DNA of 64,000 bases from Pirellulimonas nuda (GCF_007750855.1 NZ_CP036291.1:4650001-4714000); one strand, 5' to 3'. Shown: positions 25,637-37,397, numbered from the stretch's first letter. The notes: generated by a model not told the origin, from the letters alone. Program-made: numbers and translations.

Positions 25637-27523
25637 TTACTCTCCCGCTCCGCCGGGAGCGAAATCGGTAAGCTCCCTGGGGCCGATCGCGGCACGCAGC
25701 GCATTGAACACCGCCAGCACGTCGATCACTTCTTGGCTCACCGCGCCCGCCACGGGCGACAAGAGGCCGGCGCTGGCCAGCGCCATCCCGAACATGCTGA
25801 GCACCATCCCCCCCACCGCGCTCTGCAGCACGATGCCGCGCATCCGCTTGCTGATGTGCATGAACTCGTCCACCTTCTCCAGCGAGCTGTCCATCACCAC
25901 CACGCCGGCCGACTCGGTGGTGATGTCGCTGTTCTGGCCGATGGCGACGCCGACCGTGGCGGACATTAGCGCGGGGGCGTCGTTGATGCCGTCGCCCACG
26001 TACAGGGTCCGCGCGAGCGCCGTCTCGGCGCGGACGATCTCGACCTTCTCTTCCGGCGACTTCTCGGCGTAAACCTCCGAGATGCCGATCTGATCGGCGA
26101 GGTAGCGCACCTCCGACTCGCGGTCGCCCGAGACAATCAGCAAGCGGTTGAAGCCGTGCCGCGGGCTGAGGTGCTCGATGAACGACACCCCCTCGGCACG
26201 CGGCTCGTCGCGGAACCGGAACAGGGCCGCGTAGCGGTTGTCGATGACGACAAAACACTCCAGCCCGCCGGCGTGGGGTGGGGCGTGCTCCCTGCCCGGC
26301 ACGGAGGAATCGGCCAGCGCCCCGCGGCTGGTGATCAGCACCGTGTGCCCGGCGACCGTGCCGCGGACGCCCTGGCCCGGCGGCTCGCTGATCTGGGTGG
26401 CGTCTTGCAGCCCAACGCCGGCCTTGGCCGCGGCGTCGAGCACGGCGGTCGCCAGCGGGTGCTTGGAGTAGCGTTCTAGGCTGGCGGCCAGCCCCAGCGC
26501 CTGCCGGGCGTCGATGCCCGGGGCGACCACCTGCTCCGTCAATCGCGGCCGGCCGTAGGTGAGCGTCCCCGTCTTGTCGAAGATTGCAGTGCGGCACGTA
26601 GCGATCGTCTCGAGCACCACCGGGTCTTTGACGATGATGCCGCGGCGGGCGCACAGGGAGATGGCGCCGATGATGGCGACCGGGATCGCGATCAGCAGCG
26701 GGCACGGGGTGGCGACCACCAGCACGGCCAAGAAGCGGCTCGACTCGCCGCTGGCCAGCCAGGCCGCGATCGCGATCAGCACCGCTAGGGGCGTGTAGTA
26801 GGCACCCAGCGTGTCGCCGATTCGGCGCATCCGGGGGCGGTTCTGCTCCGCCGCCCGCATCACGCGCATGATCTCTGCGTAGCGGGAGTCGGAGGCCGGA
26901 CGGGTGGCGCGGATCGTCAGTGCCGATTCTCCATTGATTGCGCCGGAGATCACTCGCGAGCCGGGCGTCTTCGACATCCTGAACGGCTCGCCGGTGAGGA
27001 ACGACTCGTCCATCACGCCGCGCCCCTCGGTGACCAGCCCGTCTACCGGGCAGATGTCGTGCGGGAACACCACCAGCTCGTCGCCGGGGGCGACCTCGCT
27101 GAGCGGAACGTCGACGATCTGCCCCTCTTGCCGCCGGTGGCCGATCGAAGGCATCCGCTGGGCCAGCGCCCGGAGCACGCTCGAGGCGCTGCGCACCGCG
27201 TAGCCCTCTAGGGCCTCGCCCCCGGAGAGCATGAGCACCACGATGGCGCCGGCCAGGTACTCGCCCAGCAGCGCGGCGGTGACGATGGAGATGCCCGCCA
27301 GCAGGTCGGCGCCGAACTCGCGCCGCACGACGTCGTTCAGCAGCCCGTAGACAAGCGGAACGCCCCCGAAGACCAGCACCACCCACAGCGGGACCTGGTC
27401 AACCGGGTGCGGGCTGTGCGTGGCGAAACGGAGGACCAGGTGCGTAGCGATCCCGGCCATCGCCACGCCGGCGATGACGATCATCTGCCGTTTCGCCCAA
27501 AACTGACGGAGCTTCAACGGCAC
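25637..27523 (-). CDS. P1B-type heavy-metal-transporting ATPase (TPCP variant, no N-terminal metal domain)
   Basis: This 628-residue P-type ATPase has the phosphorylation motif DKTGT at Asp316, the actuator motif TGEP, the P1B-specific HP locus (SKHPLATAV), the hinge GDGINDAPAL, and the ion-pathway motif TPCPLLIAIP in place of CPC/SPC. There is no CxxC heavy-metal-associated domain. The protein starts with a short basic segment (PLKLRQFWAKRQ) and goes straight into membrane helices. The C-terminal helix reads SQEVIDVLAVFNALR. It should pump a transition metal out of the cytoplasm, but the ion cannot be deduced. It begins 24 bases after the upstream lipoprotein gene ends, so it is probably the second gene of that operon. 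Confidence 0.92.
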   Translation of the reverse strand: MPLKLRQFWAKRQMIVIAGVAMAGIATHLVLRFATHSPHPVDQVPLWVVLVFGGVPLVYGLLNDVVRREFGADLLAGISIVTAALLGEYLAGAIVVLMLSGGEALEGYAVRSASSVLRALAQRMPSIGHRRQEGQIVDVPLSEVAPGDELVVFPHDICPVDGLVTEGRGVMDESFLTGEPFRMSKTPGSRVISGAINGESALTIRATRPASDSRYAEIMRVMRAAEQNRPRMRRIGDTLGAYYTPLAVLIAIAAWLASGESSRFLAVLVVATPCPLLIAIPVAIIGAISLCARRGIIVKDPVVLETIATCRTAIFDKTGTLTYGRPRLTEQVVAPGIDARQALGLAASLERYSKHPLATAVLDAAAKAGVGLQDATQISEPPGQGVRGTVAGHTVLITSRGALADSSVPGREHAPPHAGGLECFVVIDNRYAALFRFRDEPRAEGVSFIEHLSPRHGFNRLLIVSGDRESEVRYLADQIGISEVYAEKSPEEKVEIVRAETALARTLYVGDGINDAPALMSATVGVAIGQNSDITTESAGVVVMDSSLEKVDEFMHISKRMRGIVLQSAVGGMVLSMFGMALASAGLLSPVAGAVSQEVIDVLAVFNALRAAIGPRELTDFAPGGAGE

Positions 27524-27547
27524 GCCCTCACGGGGTTTGATCGGGCG

Positions 27548-28663
27548 CTACTGGGCGACGTGCTCCAGCACCGCGTAGCAGCCGGGGTTCCAGCCGTAGC
27601 ACAGCACGAACAGCTTGCCGTCGACCACCACGCCCGCCGCGTTGTGGATGTGTTGGAAAAGCTCGAGCCCCAGGTCCTCTTTCGGCTTGAGGACCGACGC
27701 CACCTTGTCTCCGCGGACGATGTTCACCACCCCCGGGGCGCCCCCTCCCCCGACCAGGCAGCCGACCACCATCAGCCGCTCGCCGTTGAAGTCGACCAGG
27801 TCGACGTCGCACGGGTTGGCGCCCACCATGTCGATGCCGGACACAAACTCTCCCTGCTGCGTGAGCTTCTGCACCCACTGCCGCTCGCGGTCGGCGATCA
27901 TCAACGTGTCGTCCTGCGGGTCGAGCGTCACGCCGTGGTTGGTGGAGAACTTCCCCTCCTGCTGACCCGGGCCGCTCACGGCGCCCCCGAAGTAGCGGTC
28001 GCCGTAGGCGGCCGCCGCCAGGTCGGCGGTCAGATCGGCGGTCAGCACGAACTTGCCCGACCCGTAGCCGTCGCAGATGTACAGCACGCCGTCCGAGCCC
28101 AAGGCGGTGTCGGTCGGTTTGTAGGCGTTCTTAGGCGCCCCCTTCTCATTCTTGGCCGTGTAGTGGTCGTTCACCTCTGGGCGGCCCAGCGTGGCGACTT
28201 CGGCGCCGTTGAGCTTAACGATGTGCACGCGACCGCCGTTGGGGTCGGGCAGCACCAGGCGGCCCCCGTCGGCGTCGATGTACGTCGTGTTGTGCAGCGC
28301 GCCGCCGGCCAGCCGGGGGGCGTCTGTCACCAGCGTCTTGTCGCGTAGGTCGGCCGAGATCCGCACCAAGCCGGTCCCTTCGAGGCCGAAGTAAATCTCG
28401 CCCGTCGGGGTCTTGGCGAAGCCGCCGTGGGCCTTGGCGATCCCTTTGCCAATCTCGTCGGGCAGCTTGCTCAGGTCGGCCCGGTAGCGGAACCGGAGGT
28501 CGCCAGTACCCGTCACCGCGTCGGGGGCGGCGGTCGTGACCTGGAGGGTCGGCTGGTTTGCAGCGGGCACGTGCGTGTGTCCTTCGTGAGCAGAACATGC
28601 AGCGACGATCCAGCACGGCGCCAGCACCATCGCAACGCTCCGCCGCTTGGTTGAGTCGGTCAC
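27548..28663 (-). CDS. Putative lipoprotein beta-propeller with HEGH motif
   Basis: This 371-residue exported protein has a short signal and a possible lipobox (WIVAAC, Cys near residue 23). The Cys is followed by SAHEGHTHV, which could bind metal. The body is a propeller of NHL/6-bladed type: GGFAKTPTGEIYFGLEG, TTYIDADGGRLVLPDPNGG, DTALGSDGVLYICDGYGSGK, GVTLDPQDDTLMIADRER, QHIHNAAGVVVDGKLFVLCYGWNPG. It sits upstream of the P1B ATPase with a 24-base gap. A periplasmic role in metal handling is possible but rests only on the His motif and gene order. Confidence 0.75.
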   Translation of the reverse strand: MTDSTKRRSVAMVLAPCWIVAACSAHEGHTHVPAANQPTLQVTTAAPDAVTGTGDLRFRYRADLSKLPDEIGKGIAKAHGGFAKTPTGEIYFGLEGTGLVRISADLRDKTLVTDAPRLAGGALHNTTYIDADGGRLVLPDPNGGRVHIVKLNGAEVATLGRPEVNDHYTAKNEKGAPKNAYKPTDTALGSDGVLYICDGYGSGKFVLTADLTADLAAAAYGDRYFGGAVSGPGQQEGKFSTNHGVTLDPQDDTLMIADRERQWVQKLTQQGEFVSGIDMVGANPCDVDLVDFNGERLMVVGCLVGGGGAPGVVNIVRGDKVASVLKPKEDLGLELFQHIHNAAGVVVDGKLFVLCYGWNPGCYAVLEHVAQ

Positions 28664-28757
28664 TTGAAGCCTTGTTTCTATCGGGCCGTATTCTTAGGAA
28701 ACCCTCTTCCGACGAAGCGCCGTCGGCGTGGGAATCGCCGGAGGTCGCGTGTCCGGC

Positions 28758-29249
28758 TCAGCCCGGCGTCTCGCCGGCGCCCGCGCGTAGCCACCGCCGA
28801 AAAACGTAGCGCGGCTCGTCCCGCTGCTCGACCAGCCTCCAACCGGTGCGGTCGAACTCGGGAAAATACGCGTCTCCGGCGAACGCCCCCTTGATCGTAG
28901 ACAAGCGGAGCTCGTCCGCCAGCGGCAAGCACTGAGCGTACACCCCGGCGCCCCCGCCGCAGAACACCGGCTTAGTGTAGCCGCAGGCCGCGGTCAGTGC
29001 CGAGGGGAGGTCGCGCTGCACCTCGGCCCCCTCGACCGAGCCCGCCGTCCGGCTCAACACCACCACGTGCGCCGCGGGCAGGTCGGGGCCGAAGATCTCC
29101 CACGAGCGCCGCCCCATAAGCAGCGTCTGGCCGCGGATGGCGTCGAGAAACGTCTCGTACTCTTCCGGCACGTCCCAGGGCATCCCGTCGCCGGCGCCCA
29201 GCACCCGCGTGTCGCTCATGGCGGCGATGATGATCAGCGGCGAACGCAA
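28758..29249 (-). CDS. folA: Dihydrofolate reductase, TTG start
   Basis: This 163-residue enzyme reduces dihydrofolate to tetrahydrofolate with NADPH. The start is the TTG at 29249, six bases after a GGGGAGG site. This gives the expected N-terminus (PLIIIAAMSDTRVLGAGDGMPW). Motifs are MPWDVPEEYETF (the acid before the helix is Glu, where E. coli has Asp27), LLMGRRSWEIFG, VVLSRT, FCGGGAGVYAQCLPLADELRLSTI, and the final YVFRRWLR. Length is normal for chromosomal DHFR. No thymidylate synthase gene is adjacent. The open frame extends a further 90 codons upstream, but that part has no DHFR similarity. Confidence 0.9.
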   Translation of the reverse strand: MRSPLIIIAAMSDTRVLGAGDGMPWDVPEEYETFLDAIRGQTLLMGRRSWEIFGPDLPAAHVVVLSRTAGSVEGAEVQRDLPSALTAACGYTKPVFCGGGAGVYAQCLPLADELRLSTIKGAFAGDAYFPEFDRTGWRLVEQRDEPRYVFRRWLRAGAGETPG

Positions 29250-29719
29250 GACGGGCCTCCCCTGCCAGATTCTTGAGACGGGACCGGCACGGCGACGGGC
29301 GCCTGAACCCGCCACGCGGCGACTCCATGCATCGGAGCAGAAGCACGCGTGCGAGGCTATCCCGCTGGGTCGCGACGAAAACTTGTGCACGCTTCTTCCC
29401 AATCCGCCAATAGCCCTGCAATACGCCGCCTTGAAAACGGCCGTCATGAAAGATGTCGGCTTCAAACTGCAAAAACAATCTGCAACAAACTGCCTACAAA
29501 GCACAAAAAAACGTTGCAAACGGTCGCTTCGATCTGATACAACAACAAAAGGTTCCGAAGAAAAGTATTACTTTTCCGAAATGGTTTCCGCTCTTTTCCG
29601 TCTGCAGTATTTCCCGGTTGTTCCTTTTCTACTCGTCGCCGACGCCCTAGCGGCCACGCGTGTCCGCAGCGCTGTGTGCTTGACTCATCCAAGCGGCCAA
29701 CTCATCTAGAGGAGATCCG
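29250..29719. other. 470-base intergenic region with AT-rich leader and inverted repeat
   Basis: No gene is supported here. From about 29410 the composition becomes clearly richer in A and T than the neighbouring DNA, which is typical of a promoter region. It contains a perfect 8-base inverted repeat GAAAAGTA-T-TACTTTTC at 29560-29576, flanked by direct repeats TTCCGAA at 29553-29559 and 29574-29580. A promoter-like pair TTGCAA (29514-29519) and GATACA (29536-29541) is spaced 16 bases. Confidence 0.6.
29553..29580. promoter_or_regulatory. Inverted repeat GAAAAGTA/TACTTTTC with TTCCGAA direct repeats, possible operator
   Basis: The dyad has two perfect 8-base arms around a single T and lies about 145 bases upstream of the first DUF1559 gene, just after a promoter-like pair. 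The flanking TTCCGAA repeats are spaced 21 bases, about two helical turns. This is the size expected of a dimeric regulator site. No known consensus was recognised. Confidence 0.4.
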
Positions 29720-30601
29720 ATGACGGTTCGAAGCGATCGTCGGCATGCGTTTACGCTTGTCGAGCTGCTGGTAGTGATTGCGATTATCGGCATCTTGGTG
29801 GCGATGTTGCTCCCCGCGGTACAGTCGGCCCGCGAAGCGGCCCGCCGGATGAGCTGCAGCAACAACCTCAAGCAGCTCGCGCTGGCGGTGCAGTTGTACG
29901 AGCAAAACGCCGGGACGTTCCCCAGGGCGCGGACCCACAACGCCAACACCGGCGTCACCTGGGCGGTAGAGATCATGCCGTACATCGAAGAGCAACCGGC
30001 GTACGACGCGTGGGACAAGGCTAAGTTCAACTTCCGCAACGCCCCGGCCCAGCTCCGCGAGCAGCACATCGACGCCTACTACTGCCCGTCGCGCCGCCAG
30101 CCGATGCTGGCGACCGGCGAGCAGAACGTGGGGGGCAACACCAACTCTGTACCAGGCGCCTGCGGCGACTACGGAGTCAACGGCGGCTCGAACATCCAGA
30201 GCAACTACTACAGCAACAACAACGGTCCGTTCCTGCCGCGCCCCAACATCAACAACCCGCAGACCCTGAAGACCTACAAGACGCTTACCGACGGCACCAA
30301 CGTAACGATCCTGTTCGGCGAGAAGCACGTGCCGGAATCAGACCTGGGCCGGGCCTACTACGATCGGTCGATCTACGACCCCAAAGATACCGAGACCATC
30401 GCGCGCCCCGCGGGGCCGAGGTACCTGCTGGCGAAATCGATCGACGAAAGGTTTTTTGAACAGTTTGGGTCTGCCCACCCGGCGGTCGTACAGTTTTGCT
30501 TCGCTGACGGCCACGTGAGCGCGTTAGAGACCGACATCGATGGCACGACGCTGCGCTACCTAGCAGAGATCGCCGACGAGCAGATCATCCAGTTCGAATA
30601 A
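29720..30601 (+). CDS. DUF1559 pseudopilin-like protein (module 1)
   Basis: This 293-residue planctomycete DUF1559 (SBP_bac_10-type) protein has a type IV prepilin N-terminus: RRHAFTLVELLVVIAIIGI, with the expected Glu at position 5 after the processing site. The helix continues AMLLPAVQSAREAARRMSCSNNLKQL. The C-terminus has the family signature AHPAVVQFCFADGHVSAL. A strong AGAGGAGAT site precedes the ATG. These proteins are thought to be exported and assembled by a type II/IV-like pseudopilus, but no function is established. It heads a cluster with a lipoprotein 27 bases downstream and a dockerin/PEP-CTERM protein after that. The same three parts recur at 46.8-50.9 kb. Confidence 0.93.
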   Translation: MTVRSDRRHAFTLVELLVVIAIIGILVAMLLPAVQSAREAARRMSCSNNLKQLALAVQLYEQNAGTFPRARTHNANTGVTWAVEIMPYIEEQPAYDAWDKAKFNFRNAPAQLREQHIDAYYCPSRRQPMLATGEQNVGGNTNSVPGACGDYGVNGGSNIQSNYYSNNNGPFLPRPNINNPQTLKTYKTLTDGTNVTILFGEKHVPESDLGRAYYDRSIYDPKDTETIARPAGPRYLLAKSIDERFFEQFGSAHPAVVQFCFADGHVSALETDIDGTTLRYLAEIADEQIIQFE

Positions 30602-30628
30602 GATTCAACGCTGAGATAGGGGAATCGT

Positions 30629-31063
30629 ATGCAAAGCCGGCCAAGCGTCCGGGTGATTTGCGCAAGTATCGCTTTGTTGATTGGGTTGGTCGGTTGCGGG
30701 GACGGCTTGGACCTTCAGCCGGTGCGCGGCAAGGTTACGTACGACGACGGTTCGCCGTTGCCCGATGGCGCCGTTGTATGTGAACTGGTCGATCAGATGC
30801 CCCGTCGTAGCGGAAACGCCTTCATCCGTCCCGATGGGACCTTCGAGTTCGGCACCCGCAAACCAGGGGACGGGCTGGTTGTGGGCAAATACCGGGCATT
30901 GGTGCGTCCCCCTGCGTTCCCGGAGTCAGAAACCGCGAAGAAGAATGCTTTTCTTGATCAGATCTATACCGACTGGGACACTTCCGGGCTGGAGTTCACC
31001 GTAGAGCGCGGCAAGAACGAAGTCGAGTTCACGGTCAGCCGACCGAAGAAGAAAAAAAAGTGA
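30629..31063 (+). CDS. Small lipoprotein with carboxypeptidase-regulatory-like fold (module 1)
   Basis: This 144-residue protein has a lipoprotein signal (ASIALLIGLVGC, lipobox LVGC). A transthyretin/carboxypeptidase-regulatory-like beta domain follows: VRGKVTYDDGSPLPDGAVVCEL, then IRPDGTFEFGTRKPGDGLVVGKYRALV. The C-terminus is a run of lysines. It is 27 bases after the DUF1559 gene, the usual planctomycete pairing. It is probably a lipid-anchored partner of the pseudopilin-like protein (inference). Confidence 0.85.
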   Translation: MQSRPSVRVICASIALLIGLVGCGDGLDLQPVRGKVTYDDGSPLPDGAVVCELVDQMPRRSGNAFIRPDGTFEFGTRKPGDGLVVGKYRALVRPPAFPESETAKKNAFLDQIYTDWDTSGLEFTVERGKNEVEFTVSRPKKKKK

Positions 31064-31263
31064 TCGTCGCAAACGTGTCGCCGTAGTCCCAACCACAGGA
31101 GCTAAACACAGGAGTCCGACGCCCCCAACAATCTACCGAACCGTCGCTACCCTTCGGTCGATGACGCCTCTTCTCTTGTGCGCCCCGCTCGCGCTGCGCC
31201 ACTGTGGCTCGCTAGGCCGTGCGGATGCGCGCTTTCGATCCTACTTCTTTGGGAGAACTTGTG

Positions 31264-32985
31264 ATGCCTGCCTCTTTCCTACGAGCCCCTTCGTTGCCCC
31301 GCGGCCGGACGCTGCTAGCGGCCGCTGCCCTGCTCTGCCTCGCCTCGGGCGGCGCCCACGCTCAGATCGTCGCCTTTTCTGAACCGTTCGACAGCGCCGA
31401 CAGCACGGCGACCCAGTTGGAAGGGAGGTTCATCCAGAATACGGGCGCGATGTGGAGCGTGATCCCCGGCTTCCAGCCCGGTCTGCCGACACTCGCCTTT
31501 TGGGAAACCGGCGACCTGATGTTCGACGGCGTAACGCCGTTCCCCAACAAGCGGGCCACCTTCTTCGTCGAGAGCCAGACCGGGGATCGGAACGGCAACC
31601 CTAATTTTCCGGAGGTTCCCGAAACAACTACGTTCCTAACGGACGACGGCTTTACGATGCTCGACGCCTCGGTGAACTGGCTGACGGGCACCGACGGGAC
31701 TACGCCGCTGAACATTCAATTCGCTGTTGAAGGAGGCGCGGGCGGCGTCCCGCTGCGGACGTTTGACCAGGCGATGCTCAACCATATGACGGCAAACGGC
31801 CACACGGTCACGGTCACCGATGCCGACACGCCCTACGATGGCACGTCCAACCTGCTGTTTGTCGCCGCGTACAACGGCGCTCCAATTGCGGACAACGGGG
31901 GTTATAGGGACGCCAACGTGCCGATGCTGTCTGGTATGTTCCACAGGTCGCAAACCTTTGGTTTCGCGTCCCAACGTGGCGAAAACACGAACAATACCAT
32001 CAACATCGACATCGTCCCGGGCATGGAAGGTCACCCGCTGGCCGCCGGCTTCAGCGGTGAGGTGACCGTGATCGATCCCGACGCCCAGCGTCAGCGGTTA
32101 ACGCGAATTACTCGCCCCAACCAGACGTTGGCGGCCTCAACGAAAGTTGTCGCTACGACACAACGTGTCAACTTCGGGATCCCGGTCGATCCGGTGACGA
32201 TGGAGCCGACCGACTTCACCGGTTTTGAAGGGGCTGGATACCTTCGCGGCGGCACCGTGGGCGACGTGCTCGGAGGCCCTGGACCCCGCGTCTACGCCCC
32301 CGCCACTACCTTCGACACTTCGGCCCTGGAGAACCCACGCTTGACGATCGACTTAGGCGCCACCATCGGGGAGGATTTTGCTGGGCCGTTTGAGAACAAG
32401 ATCGACGCCGACCTCGCCGGCGTCCCTTTCGATTACCTGCGGATCTTGATCGATAGCGACGACGACCAAGTCTTCGAGACGCTGGCCGAGTTCCTTCCCA
32501 AATCGAACATCGGCGACATCGACTTTAACCGCATGGCGCTAGCAATCGACGTCAATGCAGAGATCTACTCCACCGTCCTGGGCTTGGAGCTGCAGTCGTT
32601 TGAGTTCGCTTTGCCGTCGGCCGCCAACCTGGCGTTACGGATCGAGGTCGTGAACAACGGCGGCGTCGAGTTAGTCGCCATCGACAACTTGAAGATCATC
32701 GGCGACGGCGACCCCGGCGGCGTGGTCGGCGACTACAACGGCGACGGCATGGTTGACGCCGCCGACTACACCGTCTGGCGCGACAACCTGGGCCAGCCCG
32801 CCTCGGCGCTCGGCGCCGGCCGCGACCCACTGGTCACCGACCTGAATGTCGTGCAGGCCGACTTCGCCTCTTGGAAGAACGCCTTCGGCGGCCCGGCGGT
32901 CGGCTCGACCGGCGTCCCCGAGCCCTCCGCGTTGGCGCTGCTGGCGCTGGCGGCCGTGGCCGGCGTCGCCTGCCGGCGGAAGTAG
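31264..32985 (+). CDS. Secreted dockerin type I / PEP-CTERM protein (module 1)
   Basis: This 573-residue exported protein was started at the ATG at 31264, which follows GGGAGAA and opens a signal peptide (GRTLLAAAALLCLASGGAHAQ). The large central region has no domain I can name. Near the C-terminus are dockerin-type calcium repeats (GDYNGDGMVDAADYTVWRDN, then DLNVVQADFASWKNAFGG). A PEP-CTERM sorting tail ends the protein (VPEPSALALLALAAVAGVACRRK), implying processing by an exosortase-like enzyme that is not in this window. The gene is separated by 200 bases from the lipoprotein gene and followed by a strong terminator. Confidence 0.85.
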   Translation: MPASFLRAPSLPRGRTLLAAAALLCLASGGAHAQIVAFSEPFDSADSTATQLEGRFIQNTGAMWSVIPGFQPGLPTLAFWETGDLMFDGVTPFPNKRATFFVESQTGDRNGNPNFPEVPETTTFLTDDGFTMLDASVNWLTGTDGTTPLNIQFAVEGGAGGVPLRTFDQAMLNHMTANGHTVTVTDADTPYDGTSNLLFVAAYNGAPIADNGGYRDANVPMLSGMFHRSQTFGFASQRGENTNNTINIDIVPGMEGHPLAAGFSGEVTVIDPDAQRQRLTRITRPNQTLAASTKVVATTQRVNFGIPVDPVTMEPTDFTGFEGAGYLRGGTVGDVLGGPGPRVYAPATTFDTSALENPRLTIDLGATIGEDFAGPFENKIDADLAGVPFDYLRILIDSDDDQVFETLAEFLPKSNIGDIDFNRMALAIDVNAEIYSTVLGLELQSFEFALPSAANLALRIEVVNNGGVELVAIDNLKIIGDGDPGGVVGDYNGDGMVDAADYTVWRDNLGQPASALGAGRDPLVTDLNVVQADFASWKNAFGGPAVGSTGVPEPSALALLALAAVAGVACRRK

Positions 32986-33008
32986 GCACAAAAGCATTGC
33001 TACCGCGA

Positions 33009-33042
33009 GCCCGCCGGCGCAGGTGCGTCGGCGGGCTTTTTT
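33009..33042 (+). terminator. Rho-independent terminator after module 1
   Basis: An 8-base GC stem (GCCCGCCG pairing with CGGCGGGC) with a 12-base loop is followed directly by six T residues. It lies 24 bases after the dockerin/PEP-CTERM stop. Confidence 0.85.
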
Positions 33043-33104
33043 CGTGCCCATGCCGCGTCCGCCGGCGCGGCCGCCGGGCGGCGTGGCGGCCCGGGCCGCC
33101 GGGT

Positions 33105-33119
33105 CTGTCAGATTGGCAG
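33105..33119. promoter_or_regulatory. Inverted repeat CTGTCAGATTGGCAG, candidate upstream activator site
   Basis: This imperfect dyad (CTGTCAG facing TTGGCAG, five of seven bases symmetric) is centred about 95 bases upstream of the -24 element at 33206. That is where enhancer-binding proteins of sigma-54 promoters usually bind. The activator role is inference. Confidence 0.45.
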
Positions 33120-33205
33120 CATTTCTCCGGCCCCGCCGCGGGCGGCGCCTCGTCACTGGCCGCAAGTCCCTGTAAGATCACGGCTTGCAGACCGTCGGGC
33201 GGGGC

Positions 33206-33221
33206 TGGCACAAGGATTGCT
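33206..33221 (+). promoter_or_regulatory. Sigma-54 promoter upstream of groEL1
   Basis: TGGCACAAGGATTGCT matches the sigma-54 consensus TGGCAC-N5-TTGCT exactly, with GG at -24 and GC at -12. It ends about 125 bases before the groEL1 start. I saw no CIRCE element (TTAGCACTC dyad) in this upstream region, so the cluster appears not to be under HrcA. Sigma-54 control of the chaperones is inferred from the promoter match. Confidence 0.65.
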
Positions 33222-33345
33222 CACTGCCCCGGCACGCCAAGTTCGGCTGCCATCCGATGCACGACGAACCGACGCCGCCCCGGCAGGCGTTCGGGAACAC
33301 CAAATCTCTCGCAGACATTCCGCAACCCCTTAACGAGGTTACCAC

Positions 33346-35058
<1,713 letters not shown>

Positions 35059-35065
35059 CAGAGAA

Positions 35066-35159
35066 GCGGTCAGCTATCAGCTTTCAGCGGTCAGCTTTTC
35101 GCAAGCGGGCCCCAGAAAGCCTTGTAAAGCTGACTGCTGATCGCTGAAAGCTGAAAGCC
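35066..35159. repeat. Intergenic inverted repeat, family A copy 1 (CAGCTTTCAGCGGTCAGC words)
   Basis: The left arm carries GGTCAGCTATCAGCTTTCAG and the right arm carries the complementary words CTGATCGCTGAAAGCTGAAA, forming a long hairpin with internal short repeats of AGCTGA and CAGC. It starts eight bases after the groEL1 stop. Related copies are at 37310-37387 and 60259-60343. Confidence 0.85.
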
Positions 35160-35200
35160 AACGTCGCTTAGGCGACTTTCAAACTCAAAGGAAACTATCA

Positions 35201-35500
35201 ATGGCCAAACTCAACCTGCGTCCGCTGGACGACCGTGTCATCGTTCACCCGCTTGATGCCGAAGAAGTCACCGCCGGCGGCATCGTGCTGCCGGACGCCG
35301 CCCGGGAGAAGCCGCAGCGCGGCAAGGTGGTGTCGGTCGGCCCCGGCAAGCTGCTCGATTCGGGCGCGCGTGGCGAGCTGTCGGTCGCCAAGGGCGACGA
35401 AGTGATCTACGGCAAGTACGGCGGCTCCGAGGTAGAGATCGACGGCCAGGAGTACAAGATCCTTCGCGAGAGCGACATTCTCGCGAAAGTCGTCAGCTAA
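35201..35500 (+). CDS. groES: Co-chaperonin GroES
   Basis: This 99-residue lid protein of the chaperonin shows the GroES fold: [27 protein letters not shown] (mobile loop region), [33 protein letters not shown], and the final [13 protein letters not shown]. Length is normal. It lies between two groEL genes. It is separated from groEL1 by a family A hairpin and from groEL2 by a family B hairpin, which could tune relative expression (inference). Confidence 0.97.
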   Translation: MAKLNLRPLDDRVIVHPLDAEEVTAGGIVLPDAAREKPQRGKVVSVGPGKLLDSGARGELSVAKGDEVIYGKYGGSEVEIDGQEYKILRESDILAKVVS

Positions 35501-35595
35501 AGGATGAGTGATGAATGATGAGTGATGAATAGCCCGCAAATTCGCGCGCCGTTCTCGCCTTTATTCATCATTCATCACTCATAATTCATCAATCA
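35501..35595. repeat. Intergenic inverted repeat, family B copy 1 (GATGAATGATGAG words)
   Basis: The left arm (35501-35530) is built of TGATGAATGATGAGTGATGA words and begins directly after the groES stop codon. The right arm (35560-35595) carries the complementary TTCATCATTCATCACTCAT. The loop is about 30 bases. The element ends a few bases before the groEL2 ribosome binding site. A second copy is at 58402-58488 in front of flgL. Confidence 0.85.
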
Positions 35596-35613
35596 GCGAA
35601 CAGGAGCCTTCAC

Positions 35614-37233
<1,620 letters not shown>

Positions 37234-37259
37234 CCGAGACTCGTTTTACCGATCGACCG

Positions 37260-37300
37260 CCGGGCCACACCGCCGCAATGCGGGTGGCCCGGCTTTGTTT
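37260..37300 (+). terminator. Terminator after groEL2
   Basis: A perfect 9-base stem (CCGGGCCAC pairing with GTGGCCCGG) with a 15-base loop is followed by CTTTGTTT. It lies 26 bases after the groEL2 stop, so dnaJ and grpE may have their own promoter or depend on read-through. Confidence 0.75.
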
Positions 37301-37309
37301 CACAAAGGG

Positions 37310-37387
37310 CTTTCAGCGGTCAGCTATCAGCTTTCAGCTCAAGGGCCGCCAAGAAAGCTGACCGCTGATCGCTGAAAGCTGACAGCT
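37310..37387. repeat. Intergenic inverted repeat, family A copy 2
   Basis: The left words CTTTCAGCGGTCAGCTATCA pair with right words CTGACCGCTGATCGCTGAAA. The same words occur in the copies at 35066-35159 and 60259-60343. The element ends ten bases before the dnaJ start. Confidence 0.85.
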
Positions 37388-37397
37388 CCTTAGACGC

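Noticed and set aside
28758-29519. Longer DHFR starting at 29519
   Set aside because: The extra 90 codons have no DHFR similarity. The TTG at 29249 has a strong GGGGAGG site and gives the normal N-terminus.
33043-33345. CIRCE element for HrcA upstream of groEL1
   Set aside because: I looked for TTAGCACTC-N9-GAGTGCTAA and saw nothing close. The sigma-54 match is the only strong signal.
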